The position numbers were made by a program, and so were the translations under genes. Shown in pieces: positions 23,790 through 34,104 of a DNA stretch of 64,000 bases (within the stretch, counting starts at the first letter, position 1; each line of letters starts with the position of its first letter). The notes under the pieces were generated by a model. The model was not told the origin of the DNA. It made no database searches and worked only from the letters and a program-made list of their open reading frames with translations. Origin of the DNA: Siphonodentalium dalli (Eukaryota; Mollusca; Scaphopoda; Gadilida; Siphonodentaliidae); assembly GCA_032622095.1 (NCBI GenBank), contig CP136065.1, positions 209,414,151 through 209,478,150 of the forward strand. Direction: 5' to 3'.

Positions 23790-24234
23790 CGAACATATCC
23801 TCATGCAAATAGGTTCACATTGAACGTATTTCAAAAAGCCAAATACACCCATGCATATTGGCGTTATTTCAATCTGAATACGCTCTGCATGAATGTGAAT
23901 GGGGAACGAAAACAGCCGATTATGAAATAAGTCAATAATGAGTGCATACCCGTTATTCCGTCCAATGGCGCGGGTCGCAGTGAAACCATAGTATAAAGAG
24001 AGTGAATCTGGTAAGTTGTGTCGATGAAAAAAGATTAAATAATGCCAATATGGGCGTGTTCCGTATGGGGGTGCACACATTACGCCTGAGACGGACGTAT
24101 TTGTTATAGAATACGCTCAAATAAAATGTGTTCGTGCCTCATTTACGTTAATATAGAACGTAATGCAGATTCAAATAACGCCGATATTTGGGTTTTTGAA
24201 ATACGTTCAATATGAACCTATTTTCAAAAGAACG
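23790..24234. mobile_element. Family F element with ~110-bp inverted ends
   Basis: The left end 'GAACATATCCTCATGCAAAT' continues to 'GGCGTTATTTCAATCTG'. The right end contains the reverse complement ('CAGATTCAAATAACGCC' ... 'AATATGAACCTATTTTCAAA'). The interior has 'AATGGCGCGGGTCGCAGTGA' as in other F copies. This is the most complete terminal structure of the family in the window. Confidence 0.75.
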
Positions 24235-24235
24235 A

Positions 24236-25275
24236 TTAAAGGCACGGGCGGCGTTCGTTGCAGAAATATTCATATTTGTTCAAATCGCCATCAACAGAAG
24301 GAATATTAAAATATATATAGTTTTGTTCATATGCCAACTTGAAACATAATCAGCGCGTAAATAGTATATTGTCGCCAATACGTACGATGGTGTACATAAA
24401 CAAGAGCCTGCTCGTGTTACAGAAGTTTTGCTTCTTTTTATATAACACAGCGCAATTATATTGGTTAATCATACAAAATTGATATAAGCGATCTTTATTA
24501 TTTCCATATCAGGCTAACAGTAACACATAACGCTCTTTATGTTTACCATATCCGGATCTACAAAAGCCAGGTAACGTAACGTTTTTTTGCTTTTGTTTAC
24601 ATAAAAAAGGAGAAACAATTGACAATAACATACTGTTTATGCCATATTTCTGATTGGTATAAGAACAAAATCTGTCTATATTTTACTATTCTTTCTGTTT
24701 ATGGCGGTTTTTGACGGAGGTGATTATTTTAACAGCATACCCACAGCCAACGCCGCCCGTATCTTTAGGCACGGGCGGCGTTCGTTGCAGATATTCATAT
24801 TTGTTCAAATCGCTATCAACAGAAGGAATATTAAAATATATATAATTTTGTTCATATGCCAAACATAATCAGCGCATAGATAGTATATTGTCGTCAAGAC
24901 GTACGATGTTGTACGTAAACAAGAGCCTGCTCGTGTTACAGAAGTTTTGCTTCTGTTTACATAATACAGCGCAATTCTATTGGTTACTCACACACAAATG
25001 ATATAAACGCTCTTTATTATTTCCGTATCAGGAAAACTGTAACAAATAACGCTCTTTATATTTACCATATCCGGATCTAAACAGAAGTCATGTTCTGTAA
25101 CGTTTACATAACAAAGGAAAAACATTTGACAATAACATACTGTTTATGCCATATTTCTGATTGGTATAAGAACAAGGTCTGTCTATATTTTACTATTATT
25201 TCTGTTTATGGCGGTTTTTGACGGAGGTGAATATTTTAACAGCATGCTCACCGCCAACGCCGCCCGTATCTTTAA
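24236..25275 (+). mobile_element. M4 TTAA MITE, tandem dimer
   Basis: Two near-identical units (about 24,236-24,766 and 24,767-25,275) start with AGGCACGGGCGGCG and end with CGCCGCCCGTATCT. TTAA flanks the pair at 24,236 and 25,272. The junction reads 'CCGTATCTTTAGGCACGG', so the internal TTAA has lost two bases. 'CGCTCTTTAT' and 'TTTACCATATCC' blocks repeat inside. A single copy in opposite orientation sits at 56,035-56,536. Non-coding; piggyBac-like target choice. Confidence 0.85.
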
Positions 25276-25825
25276 TGGTGATATTTTTACAGACTTTATG
25301 TTTGCACATTTACCCAATGTGAGTGGCCCGTGTCCCTTTAAAGACTGATGCAACAACAACTAGTTTGTGACAAAACCCAGCAATTAAATAATATTCTCTG
25401 CATGGTGATTTTCGAAAATTTCACAATCTACACAAAAAAGTTCGGAGGCTGTCTCGGGTGTAACCCCGATGTTTACAACGAGAGCTGCACTGTGCAGCAT
25501 TCAAGATCATGTGCCATTGCATTCTCTTATATATGCCAGTCCACCATAGGGTGCATCGCATAAATATAACAGAATGCGCTGGCTCACATGGCCAAGTTAA
25601 ATATTGTTAGACCAATGTATTCAGGGACGTAAATCCTGAGGGGTGTGGGGGGTGTCACACCCCCAAAAATATCCAGGTAGTTAGTTCGTCGGGCAGTTGT
25701 CGAGCAAAGACAAAGCCCTGCAGTTGCAATCATGTTTCTGAAAACTGCCCGACATAATTTTAAAATGGTGCTCCTGGAGTCTGAGTTTGCCCAACAGCAG
25801 CATTCATGTGTGTACATACACTTAT
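25276..25825. repeat. Mixed repeat fragments with decayed hairpin
   Basis: 25,277-25,350 is the relative of 16,994 onward. 25,509-25,585 is a decayed copy of the 69-nt hairpin ('GCCATTGCATTCTCTTATA' ... 'ACAGAATGCGCTGGC') with broken pairs and no TTAA termini found. 25,638-25,665 is C/G-rich with 'GGGGGGTGTCACACCCCC'. A short inverted repeat, GTCGGGCAGTT and AACTGCCCGAC, lies at 25,689 and 25,742. Confidence 0.6.
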
Positions 25826-26301
25826 AAGGCGCCTTTACACCATTAAGCTTGCTAAATTCAGCTTCAAATGGTAACCACAGGGGGTGATGCTCAATGTTGC
25901 CATTACACCATTAAGCTTGCTTAATTCAGCTTCAAATGGTAACCACAGGGTGTTATGCTGAAAACCCAGCAAGCCTTTTTAGCACTGTTTTTTCAGGAAA
26001 TCTTTTACAACTGTCCATCATAATTAACAGGTCTGTGGTTATATTTACTCTCTAGACTCCAATATTGTGGACTACACATGTGTCTTTAATCAGAAATAGA
26101 AGGGATTCTGTTATTTAACTGCTACTTGACATTTAATGGGCCATTCAGTGGTTTATGGAAATACAGCCGAATCCCTTTGGATTAAGCTTGCTTAATAGAT
26201 AATAAAAAGTGCTGAGCTGTATGAAAAGGCATGACATTACACGATGCAGCTCGCCTCTTGAGCGTGCTGAATTAAGCAAGCTTAATCGTGTAAAGGCACC
26301 T
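25826..26301 (+). mobile_element. M6 MITE, unit 1
   Basis: Terminal inverted repeats of about 35 bp: 'AAGGCGCCTTTACACC' with 'ATTAAGCTTGCTTAATTCAG' at the left, and 'CTGAATTAAGCAAGCTTAAT' with 'CGTGTAAAGGCACCT' at the right. The left terminal block is itself duplicated in tandem ('TTACACCATTAAGC', again near 25,903). Ten bases at the right edge seen in unit 2 are missing here. Superfamily unknown. Confidence 0.8.
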
Positions 26302-26587
26302 GAATGGGATGCAATAAATCAGCTGTAACGGTGTTACATATATCTGGTGTTACCCAGTGCTAAAATTGTGATGGCCATTCCTTGTAAAATTTATTGTAAT
26401 ATAATGCTCAACAACATGGTGTCATATTAACACCAGATACCACATAGTGAGCCATAAAAAATGCCACAGTTAAGCTACAGTAAGGCTATACAGGTGCCAG
26501 AATGTGTCTTATCTAACTAAGTGACAACTCATTTATTAATGGGAGACTTTCAATTCACATAAACCATAGGGGTCCTTGAACTCACTT

Positions 26588-26987
26588 TTAACCCTTTACC
26601 CAACAAACAGGCCAAAACCGGCCAAATAGAGCTTCAACAGCCTAAAATATCTTCGGTCTGTCTCAATAGAACCATACAAATATGGATATCATTGGAACCG
26701 ACTCCTTGACCACATTGTGATGGTTACAGTTATGCCCTGTGCCAATGCATTCTCTTATATATGCGAGTCGACCAACGGTCGCCTCGCATATATAAGAGAA
26801 TGCATTGGCCTAAAAAAAATCTTTTTTTAACACTTTTTACCATTTTTTCTTACATTCTTTAACAATTTTATAATTTTTAATGTGTTAAGCCAATGCATTC
26901 TCTTATATATGCGAGGCGACCTATGGTCGACTCGCATATATAAGAGAATGCATTGGCACAGGGCCCTTCTGTTGGGTAAAGGGTTAA
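26588..26987 (+). mobile_element. M1 double-hairpin TTAA MITE, copy 2
   Basis: 400 bp with intact ends and TTAA on both sides. Hairpin 1 is at 26,741-26,809 and hairpin 2 at 26,889-26,957. In hairpin 1 the 3-nt loop ATA is replaced by AAC with the stem intact. This is the unit 1 counterpart of 32,219-32,618. Confidence 0.93.
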
Positions 26988-28047
26988 TGGCAGAACTATA
27001 AAATTAGTCCAGCATCTGGTATAGCATAACATGACCCAATTGAGTGTATCCAATATAAGCGACGAAAAGACAAATATACTTCATTCGAGAATAAATTTCT
27101 AATCATGGATGAACCATTATCGGCCCTGAATGTATTATCGTATATATGCGAGGCTCGCATATAATGCATCGACATTACTGATTCTTATTTAACGATCGCA
27201 TTACCATACCGTCATACAGCATGCACATGACCAATTCAAAAATATCAACGTCGTCTGCGAACGAGGTGTAGTAACTTGATATACAACCAATTTAAAGTCA
27301 ATTTTCCTACCGTGGGCAGCTAGACAGTGTCGACATTGGAACGTGCAAGATTTAATTGTTTTGTTAATCTGCATGCGAACTTAGATGTCAAACTATTACT
27401 AAATATATCTATAGACATAACAAATACTGAAAATCCATGAATATTCATGGCAGTACAAAATATCATTGAATTAAGTAACCATACTATTTAAATGACAGAA
27501 TATGGTTATGATTTTCAATTAAATTTTGAAATTAGAAAAACATATATATAATCAAAGAACCTATCAATGTACAGCTGAAACCCATAACCAGGCTCACATA
27601 CTCATATTTCAGCGAGGTGATTTGGCGGGGGTCGTCCGCGTTCGGCCGCGGACTAGCTCGCGGGTGCTTGTTTTGGTGGGATAGAATATATAATAGAGTA
27701 CGTGAATATAACGTACATTGCATGGTGTGTTAACTTACGGTATAGTCCATTATATATCGGGGTTGTGGTGGGGGGCAATGAGTATATATACACACATATG
27801 TATCTGCTTATATTATCAGTTCATCCCTGCAAGTCAATAATAGACCATTCCGATGTGCACTTTTTAACTCGATGGAAGAATCAATTTAGTATATAAAGGG
27901 TTACATATTAATCATTAAGAGGAACATGCCTACATGTTCGTTCTTCAGTTCGTGTGTCTATTATCAGCATATGACATCCTGACTTCGCTCAGAACTAAGT
28001 TTCACCTTGTCCGTGTTGTCTCTGTCCTGCGTGGGTAATCATGCATG
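26988..28047. other. Non-coding part of the duplicated unit
   Basis: This holds a short imperfect palindrome ('TATATGCGAGGCTCGCATATA' type, near 27,142-27,162, given in part) and a GC-rich patch 'TTCGGCCGCGGACTAGCTCG' near 27,640. Opposing ~63-codon frames overlap at 27.53-27.90 kb. They are preserved in unit 2, but so is all the surrounding DNA, so conservation says nothing about coding. Confidence 0.5.
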
Positions 28048-28447
28048 TTAACCCTTTACCCAACAGAACGGCCCTGTGCCAATGCATTCTCTTATATATG
28101 CGAGTCGACCATAGGTCGCCTCGCATATATAAGAGAATGCATTGGCTTAACACATTAAAAATTATAAAATTGTTAAAGAATGTAAGAAAAAATGGTAAAA
28201 AGTGTTAAAAAAAGATTTTTTTTAGGCCAATGCATTCTCTTATATATGCGAGGCGACCTATGGTCGACTCGCATATATAAGAGAATGCATTGGCACAGGG
28301 CATAACTGTAACCATCACAATGTGGTCAATGAGCCGGTTTCAATGATATCCATATTTGTATGGTTTTATTGAGACAGACCGAAGATATTTTAGGCTGTTG
28401 AAGCTTTATTTGGCCGGTTTTGGCCGGTTTGTTGGGTAAAGGGTTAA
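28048..28447 (-). mobile_element. M1 double-hairpin TTAA MITE, copy 3
   Basis: 400 bp, TTAA flanked, opposite orientation to copy 2. The unit 2 counterpart is the one split by the 3.56-kb transposon. Confidence 0.93.
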
Positions 28448-28752
28448 TGAGTGAATGTAGCTTATCGATTCATTTGAAGCGTTTATGAAACTGGACAAAA
28501 GTCACGTATATAATGATCTCGTTAATCCTCGGTACATATGTCATGGGCGAGCACAATGCGTGTACTGATACCGACAACCATAACAATGTTGTCCTCCAAG
28601 AAATCAGACAATAACAATATAGGGTTTACGCTAAGTGTTTGATGGGATGGTCCCCCTATATACCATAGGGGTGACCTCAGTCCATCAACAAAACGCAAAT
28701 ATCGAATATAATTTAGTAAATCAACCCAAGTTCTGAATGTCTGCCGGCTGCC
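28448..28752. other. Short interval with a hairpin
   Basis: 'GATGGGATGGTCCCCCTAT' and 'ATAGGGGTGACC' with 'GTCCATC' form an imperfect hairpin at about 28,642-28,687, present also near 38,257. Otherwise nothing recognised. Confidence 0.55.
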
Positions 28753-29152
28753 TTAACCCTTTACCCAACAGAAGGGCCCTGTGCCAATGCATTCTCTTAT
28801 ATATGCGAGTCGACCATAGGTCGCCTCGCATATATAAGAGAATGCATTGGCTTAACACATTAAAAATTATAAAATTGTTAAAGAATGTAAGAAAAAATGG
28901 TAAAAAGTGTTAAAAAAAGATTTTTTTTAGGCCAATGCATTCTCTTATATATACGAGGCGACCTATGGTCGACTCGCATATATAAGAGAATGAATTGGCA
29001 CAGGGCATAACTGTAACTATCACAATGTGGTCAAGGAGCCGGTTCCAATGATATCCATATTTGTATGGTTCTATTGAGACAGACCGAAGATATTTTAGGC
29101 TGTTGAAGCTTTATTTGGCCGGTTTTGGCCGGTTTGTTGGGTAAACGGTTAA
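28753..29152 (-). mobile_element. M1 double-hairpin TTAA MITE, copy 4
   Basis: 400 bp, TTAA flanked. The right terminus has one change (GGGTAAACGG). One hairpin arm reads 'TATATACGAGG' and another 'GAATGAATTGGC', showing small mismatches. It lies 305 bp from copy 3 in the same orientation. Confidence 0.93.
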
Positions 29153-30450
29153 TATAAGCAGATAAAGTCAAGGAATCGTAATAGTATTTTTAGATTTAAC
29201 AATTTGAAGGGATAAGTAATGTAAAGGTATTGTCATTTGGCGCTCCATATAAACATTGATAAAATATTGTATATTGTGTAGGTACCGTAAATTTTGCGAA
29301 AATAGGTCAAGATAAATTGGCGTGTAAAATAATGTGTACTGACAACTTTTCGTATCACCACCAACAACCGTAGAGGATACTTTTAAATTCGAAAGTTATT
29401 TGTATGTCCGATACTACATTCATTCCAACATGTTATACCATGAAATGTCCCTGATCATCATTCACTTGCTAACAGGGTTCGCGCTGGCCCAAAATTCCCA
29501 GGTGCCAACATGGTTGCCAATTGCATTATTTTTTGAGCCACTTTATATTTTCTGTTGCCACTTTTTTTCCGACCAATATTTTTGGTTCCACTTTTGAATT
29601 GGGTATTTCCAACAAAAAAAAACAAAAACATTTTTATCGCCATCGAATGATAACCATTCACGAAATATATTTCCACTCATTTCGTCCTGGCGAACATGCA
29701 GCTTTTTGTGGCGTTCTCGTGACATGAAAGTGATAAGTAATGTAAAGGTGTTGTCATACGCGGGTACGTAGCTCGGTTTAGGCGGTGTAGCACACGGAGA
29801 TGTCAACTAAACCTCTTTATTTCGACTATCGGTAATCTCTGGACCTCATCAACGTAATTATAAATCAGAATCAGTCAGAACATTGTGTTGTTTGAGAATG
29901 TAATCGCGATGTAACCAGACAGAATCAGCCACGTGTCCTTTAGTGATGTCAGCATCCATATCTTTCAGAATAAATCGATACTTTTGCAGCCCTAAAAGAG
30001 CATTCCCCCCACAAAATGGTTCACCAGTGATCAGCATAAGTGAGCAAATAAAGTTATCTTCGTTTGGCACTCCATTTTAGTTGTATTTATTACTATGTGG
30101 ATCGGGTAAGTGAATCTGTCTGAGGGGAAATGGGCACTAAAATGGACCCGCTGCCCCGGGCTAAATAGAATTTCTGCATTCGCAGTTTTTATCACTGAAC
30201 ATTTGTACGCCTACCTGTTTATTTTCTGGGAAAATGATATCGCATATGTTTAAACTAATACTGAATGAGTGTACATGTACTAGCTCATAATATCGTGTTC
30301 CATTTAAAGTTCAATTTGATTTATTTGATTTATTTATTTCTTAAGTGAATGGATTATCTAATTCAGCTACAAAAGTGTACAGTGCATGGTATAGTCCATT
30401 CTACATATTGAGGATGTTCAGTAAATATGAGCAGACGACAAACAGATGAA
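29153..30450. other. Non-coding part of the duplicated unit
   Basis: AT-rich sequence, including 'GGTTCGCGCTGGCCCAAAAT' with repeated 'TGCCA' phrases near 29,477-29,560. No frame has a recognisable domain. The near-identical interval at 38.76-40.05 kb differs by small indels that would shift any reading frame here, which argues against coding. Confidence 0.5.
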
Positions 30451-30452
30451 CA

Positions 30453-30982
30453 GACGTTTCGGCACCTGGGGTTGCCGTTCGGTACCTGGACGTTTCTGCA
30501 TCTGATAGTTCGGCACCTTGGACGTTTCTGCACCTGATATTGTTTTTTATTCTTTATTTCAATAACATGTGATAAAACATGTAATATTGCAACAAAAACA
30601 AACATTCGGTGGAACGAATGGTAACGATGGTGACCATAAAAAGAGCACAAGTCATACAATGCTAATGAACGAATACTTCTAGGAGTGAATCGCTGAGATC
30701 TGCCTCTCTGCATAACGCCGGTGTCTCGTTGGATGTCCTTCGCTGGTTTCGGAAAATCTTCGCTTCAGGTAACAGCTTCAATGTCATTGAGAAGTCCTGC
30801 GGCTCAATGTGCAGCTCTTCAATCAACAAATAAAAGGACATCTGACCTCTGATGGTGACCCTCTGTCGCTTGGCAGTGCAACTATGACCGTCGCCATGGA
30901 CAAACGTTCAAGCACCTGGCCGAAACAACCAAGTGCCGAAAACACAGGTGCCGAAACGTCCAGAAAACCAGGTGCCGAAACG
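30453..30982. repeat. Element with iterated GGCACCTG motifs in inverted ends
   Basis: The left end has three phrases of the type 'CGTTTCGGCACCTGG', 'GGTACCTGGACGTTTC' and 'GGCACCTTGGACGTTTC'. The right end has inverted versions ('CAGGTGCCGAAACGTCC', 'CCAGGTGCCGAAACGG', 'AAGTGCCGAAAA'). The ~330-bp interior shows no domain. Clustered subterminal repeats in inverted ends are typical of transposase-binding arrays, but I cannot name a family. Confidence 0.7.
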
Positions 30983-31098
30983 GATTTGCTGGAATTATTT
31001 CTGCAGAAAAATGTCAGAGACTCTCGACTAATATTCCATTCAAATTTATACGTACCTATTGCGAAAATATGTCCACTTTGGTATCATCAATTTGGCGC

Positions 31099-31295
31099 TT
31101 AACACTTTCATGACTGGAACTGCCTGAAATTTTGCGAAACACATAGGGCGCCTCACATGTATAAGAGAATGTATTGGCCTAAAATATTTACCTTGTAAGC
31201 CAGAGTTTTCTCTTAGATATGTGAGGCTCCCTGTGGGAGATTCGCACATATAAGAGGATGCACTGGCACACGACCTTCAACGATGAAAAGGTTAA
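31099..31295. mobile_element. M3: short TTAA element with variant hairpin
   Basis: 197 bp, TTAA at 31,099 and 31,292. The ends 'CACTTTCATGACTGG' and 'AACGATGAAAAGG' pair loosely. It contains one remaining hairpin arm and one full diverged hairpin (about 31,199-31,266). There the inner stem is CTCCC/GGGAG instead of CGACC/GGTCG, so both sides changed together. Confidence 0.75.
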
Positions 31296-31445
31296 GGTAA
31301 CCAATTCCCCACCCTCTCATGCACATAGAAATTTCAGTTCATCATACCTGGATATTTGAAATACCCAATGCAATCTTAGCAATCTATCCATCTTTTCTGA
31401 AGAATTGCTTGTGTTGAAATTCAAAGAGACAATTCATGAATCAGG

Positions 31446-31925
31446 AAAGGCGCCTTTACACCATTAAGCTTGCTTAATTCAGCTTCAAATGGTAACCACA
31501 GGGGGTGATGCTCAATGTTGCCATTACACCATTAAGCTTGCTTAATTCAGCTTCAAATGGTAACCACAGGGTGTTATGCTGAAAACCCAGCAAGCCTTTT
31601 TAGCACTGTTTTATCAGGAAATCTGTTACAACTGTCCATCATAATTAACAGGTCTGTGGTTATATTTACTCTCTAGACTCCAATATTGTGGACTACACAT
31701 GTGTCTTTAATCAGAAATAGAAGGGATTCTGTTATTTAACTGCTACTTGACATTTAATGGGCCATTCAGTGGTGTATGGAAATACAGCCGAATCCCTTTG
31801 GATTAAGCTTGCTTAATAGATAATAAAAAGTGCTGAGCTGTATGAAAAGGCATGACATTACACGATGCAGCTCGCCTCTTGAGCGTGCTGAATTAAGCAA
31901 GCTTAATCGTGTAAAGGCACCTTAA
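31446..31925 (+). mobile_element. M6 MITE, unit 2
   Basis: Same structure as at 25,826. The right edge retains 'GGCACCTTAAAGCAGCTGAA'. It lies exactly at the boundary between the two duplicated units. Confidence 0.8.
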
Positions 31926-32218
31926 AGCAGCTGAATGGGATGCAATAAATCAGCTGTAACCGTGTTACATATATCTGGTGTTACCCAGTGCTAAAATTGT
32001 GATGGCCATTCCTTGTAAAATTTATTGTAATATAATGCTCAACAACATGGTGTCATATTAACACCAGATACCACATAGTGAGCCATAAAAAATGCCACAG
32101 TTAAGCTACAGTAAGGCTATACAGGTGCCATAATGTGTCTTATCTAACTAAGTGACAACTCATTTATTAATGGGATACTTTCAATTCACATAAACCATAG
32201 GGGTCCTTGAACTCACTT

Positions 32219-32618
32219 TTAACCCTTTACCCAACAAACCGGCCAAAACCGGCCAAATAAAGCTTCAACAGCCTAAAATATCTTCGGTCTGTCTCAATAG
32301 AACCATACAAATATGGATATCATTGGAACAGGCTCCTTGACCACATTGTGATAGTTACAGTTAGCCCTGTGCCAATGCATTCTCTTATATATGCGAGTCG
32401 ACCATAGGTCGCCTCGCATATATAAGAGAATGCATTGGCCTAAAAAAAAATCTTTTTTTAACACTTTTTACCATTTTTTCTTACGTTCTTTAACAATTTT
32501 ATAATTTTTAATGTGTTAAGCCAATGCATTCTCTTATATATGCGAGGCGACCTATGGTCGACTCGCATATATAAGAGAATGCATTGGCACAGGTGCCTTC
32601 TGTTGGGTAAAGGGTTAA
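32219..32618 (+). mobile_element. M1 double-hairpin TTAA MITE, copy 5
   Basis: 400 bp, TTAA flanked, unit 2 counterpart of copy 2. The hairpin 1 loop here is the common ATA. Confidence 0.93.
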
Positions 32619-32751
32619 TGGCAGAACTATAAAATTAGTCCAGCATATGGTATAGCATAACATGACCCAATTGAGTGTATCCAATATAAGCGACGAAAAG
32701 ACAAATATACTTCATTCGAGAATAAATTTCTAATCATGGATGAACCATTAT

Positions 32752-33178
32752 TAAAGAAACCCAAAATTAAGAGAAATCGAACTTATCGGCATACAAAGTT
32801 AAATGTAAAGTTTGCGGAAGTGAAATGAAAGATAGGCGAATAATTAGTAATATGCTCTCTATATAAAGTTTGTAACTGATTTAGTTTAACAGTGCACAAT
32901 TCAAAATATTCCAGTATATTCACCATGGATACATTCTCATTGGATCTGCCTTTCTAATCTCATATATCATTGATATAGTGCTGAAAGGGTAGGTATGTCA
33001 GGTCAGCTCAATAGCTCCATGCCTAGTCTCTGGAGTAGGCCAACGTCTGTAGACAGTACCCATAATTCAATGGGGGGGGGGGTCGGGGGAGAAAGGAGAA
33101 CCCCAGAAAAATCGGGCAATTTGGTGGAGACGTCGAACAAAGAAGAGATACACCCCCCCCAATATTTTGGGGAAGTTA
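32752..33178. other. 427-bp segment present only in unit 2
   Basis: Unit 1 reads 'CATTATCGGCCCTG' across this point (27,115-27,128). Unit 2 has 427 extra bases with a G run near 33,072 and a C run near 33,153. I see no terminal repeats or target duplication, so a deletion in unit 1 is as likely as an insertion here. Confidence 0.7.
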
Positions 33179-34104
33179 CGGCCCTGAATGTATTATCGTA
33201 TATATGCGACGCTCGCATATAATGCATCGACATTACTGATTCGTATTTAACGATCGCATTACCATACCGGCATACAGCATGCACATGACCAATTCAAAAA
33301 TATCAACGTCGTCTGCGAACGAGATGTAGAATCTTGATATACAACCAATTTAAAGTCAATTTTCCTACCGTGGGCAGCTAGAAGGTGTCGACATTGGAAC
33401 GTGCAAGATTTAATTGCTTTGTTAATCTGCATGCGAACTTAGATGTCAAACTATTACTAAATATATCTATAGACATAACAAATACTGAAAACCATGAATA
33501 TTCATGGCAGTACAAAATATCATTGAATTAAGTAACCATACTATTTAAATGACAGAATATGGTTATGATTTTCAATTAAATTTTGAAATTAGAAAAACTT
33601 ATATATAATCAAAGAACCTATCAATGTACAGCTGAAACCCATAACCAGGCTCACATACCCATATTTCAGCGAGGTGATTTGGCGGGGGTAGTCCGCGTTC
33701 GGCCGCGGACTAGCTCGCGGGTGCTTGTTTTGGTGGGATAGAATATATAATAGAGAACGTGAATATAACGTACATTGCATGGTGTGTTAACTTACGGTAT
33801 AGTCCATTATATATCGGGGTTGTGGTGGGGGGCAATGAGTATATATACACACATATGTATCTGCTTATATTATCAGTTCATCCCTGCAAGTCAATAATAG
33901 ACCATTCCGATGTGCACTTTTTAACTCGATGGAAGAATCAATTTAGTATATAAAGGGTTACATATTAATCATTAAGAGGAACATGCCTACATGTTCGTTC
34001 TTCAGTTCGTGTGTCTATTATCAGCATATGACATCCTGACTTCGCTCAGAACTAAGTTTCACCTTGTCCGTGTTGTCTCTGTCCTGCGTGGGTAATCATG
34101 CATT
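33179..34104. other. Non-coding part of unit 2
   Basis: Near-identical counterpart of 27,121-28,047, including the GC-rich patch near 33,700. Nothing coding recognised. Confidence 0.5.

Larger units (their letters stand above)
25826..31445 (+). repeat. Tandem segmental duplication, unit 1 (5.6 kb)
   Basis: This 5,620-bp block is followed head-to-tail by a second copy (31,446-41,044). Order and orientation of all internal parts are the same: M6, M1, the region with 'GGCCGCGGACTAGCTCGCGG', two M1 elements, a 29-30 kb AT-rich part, the GGCACCTG-motif element and M3. Unit 1 lacks a 427-bp piece present in unit 2 and lacks the 3.56-kb transposon. No host gene was recognised in either unit. Confidence 0.93.

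Noticed and set aside
29400-29806. Overlapping 65-87-codon frames, repeated at 39.0-39.4 kb
   Set aside because: Preserved only because the whole block is duplicated; small indels between the copies shift the frames.
30363-30713. 116-codon minus frame, nearly identical at 39,963-40,313
   Set aside because: It crosses the GGCACCTG motif cluster, has no domain, and its conservation follows from the segmental duplication.
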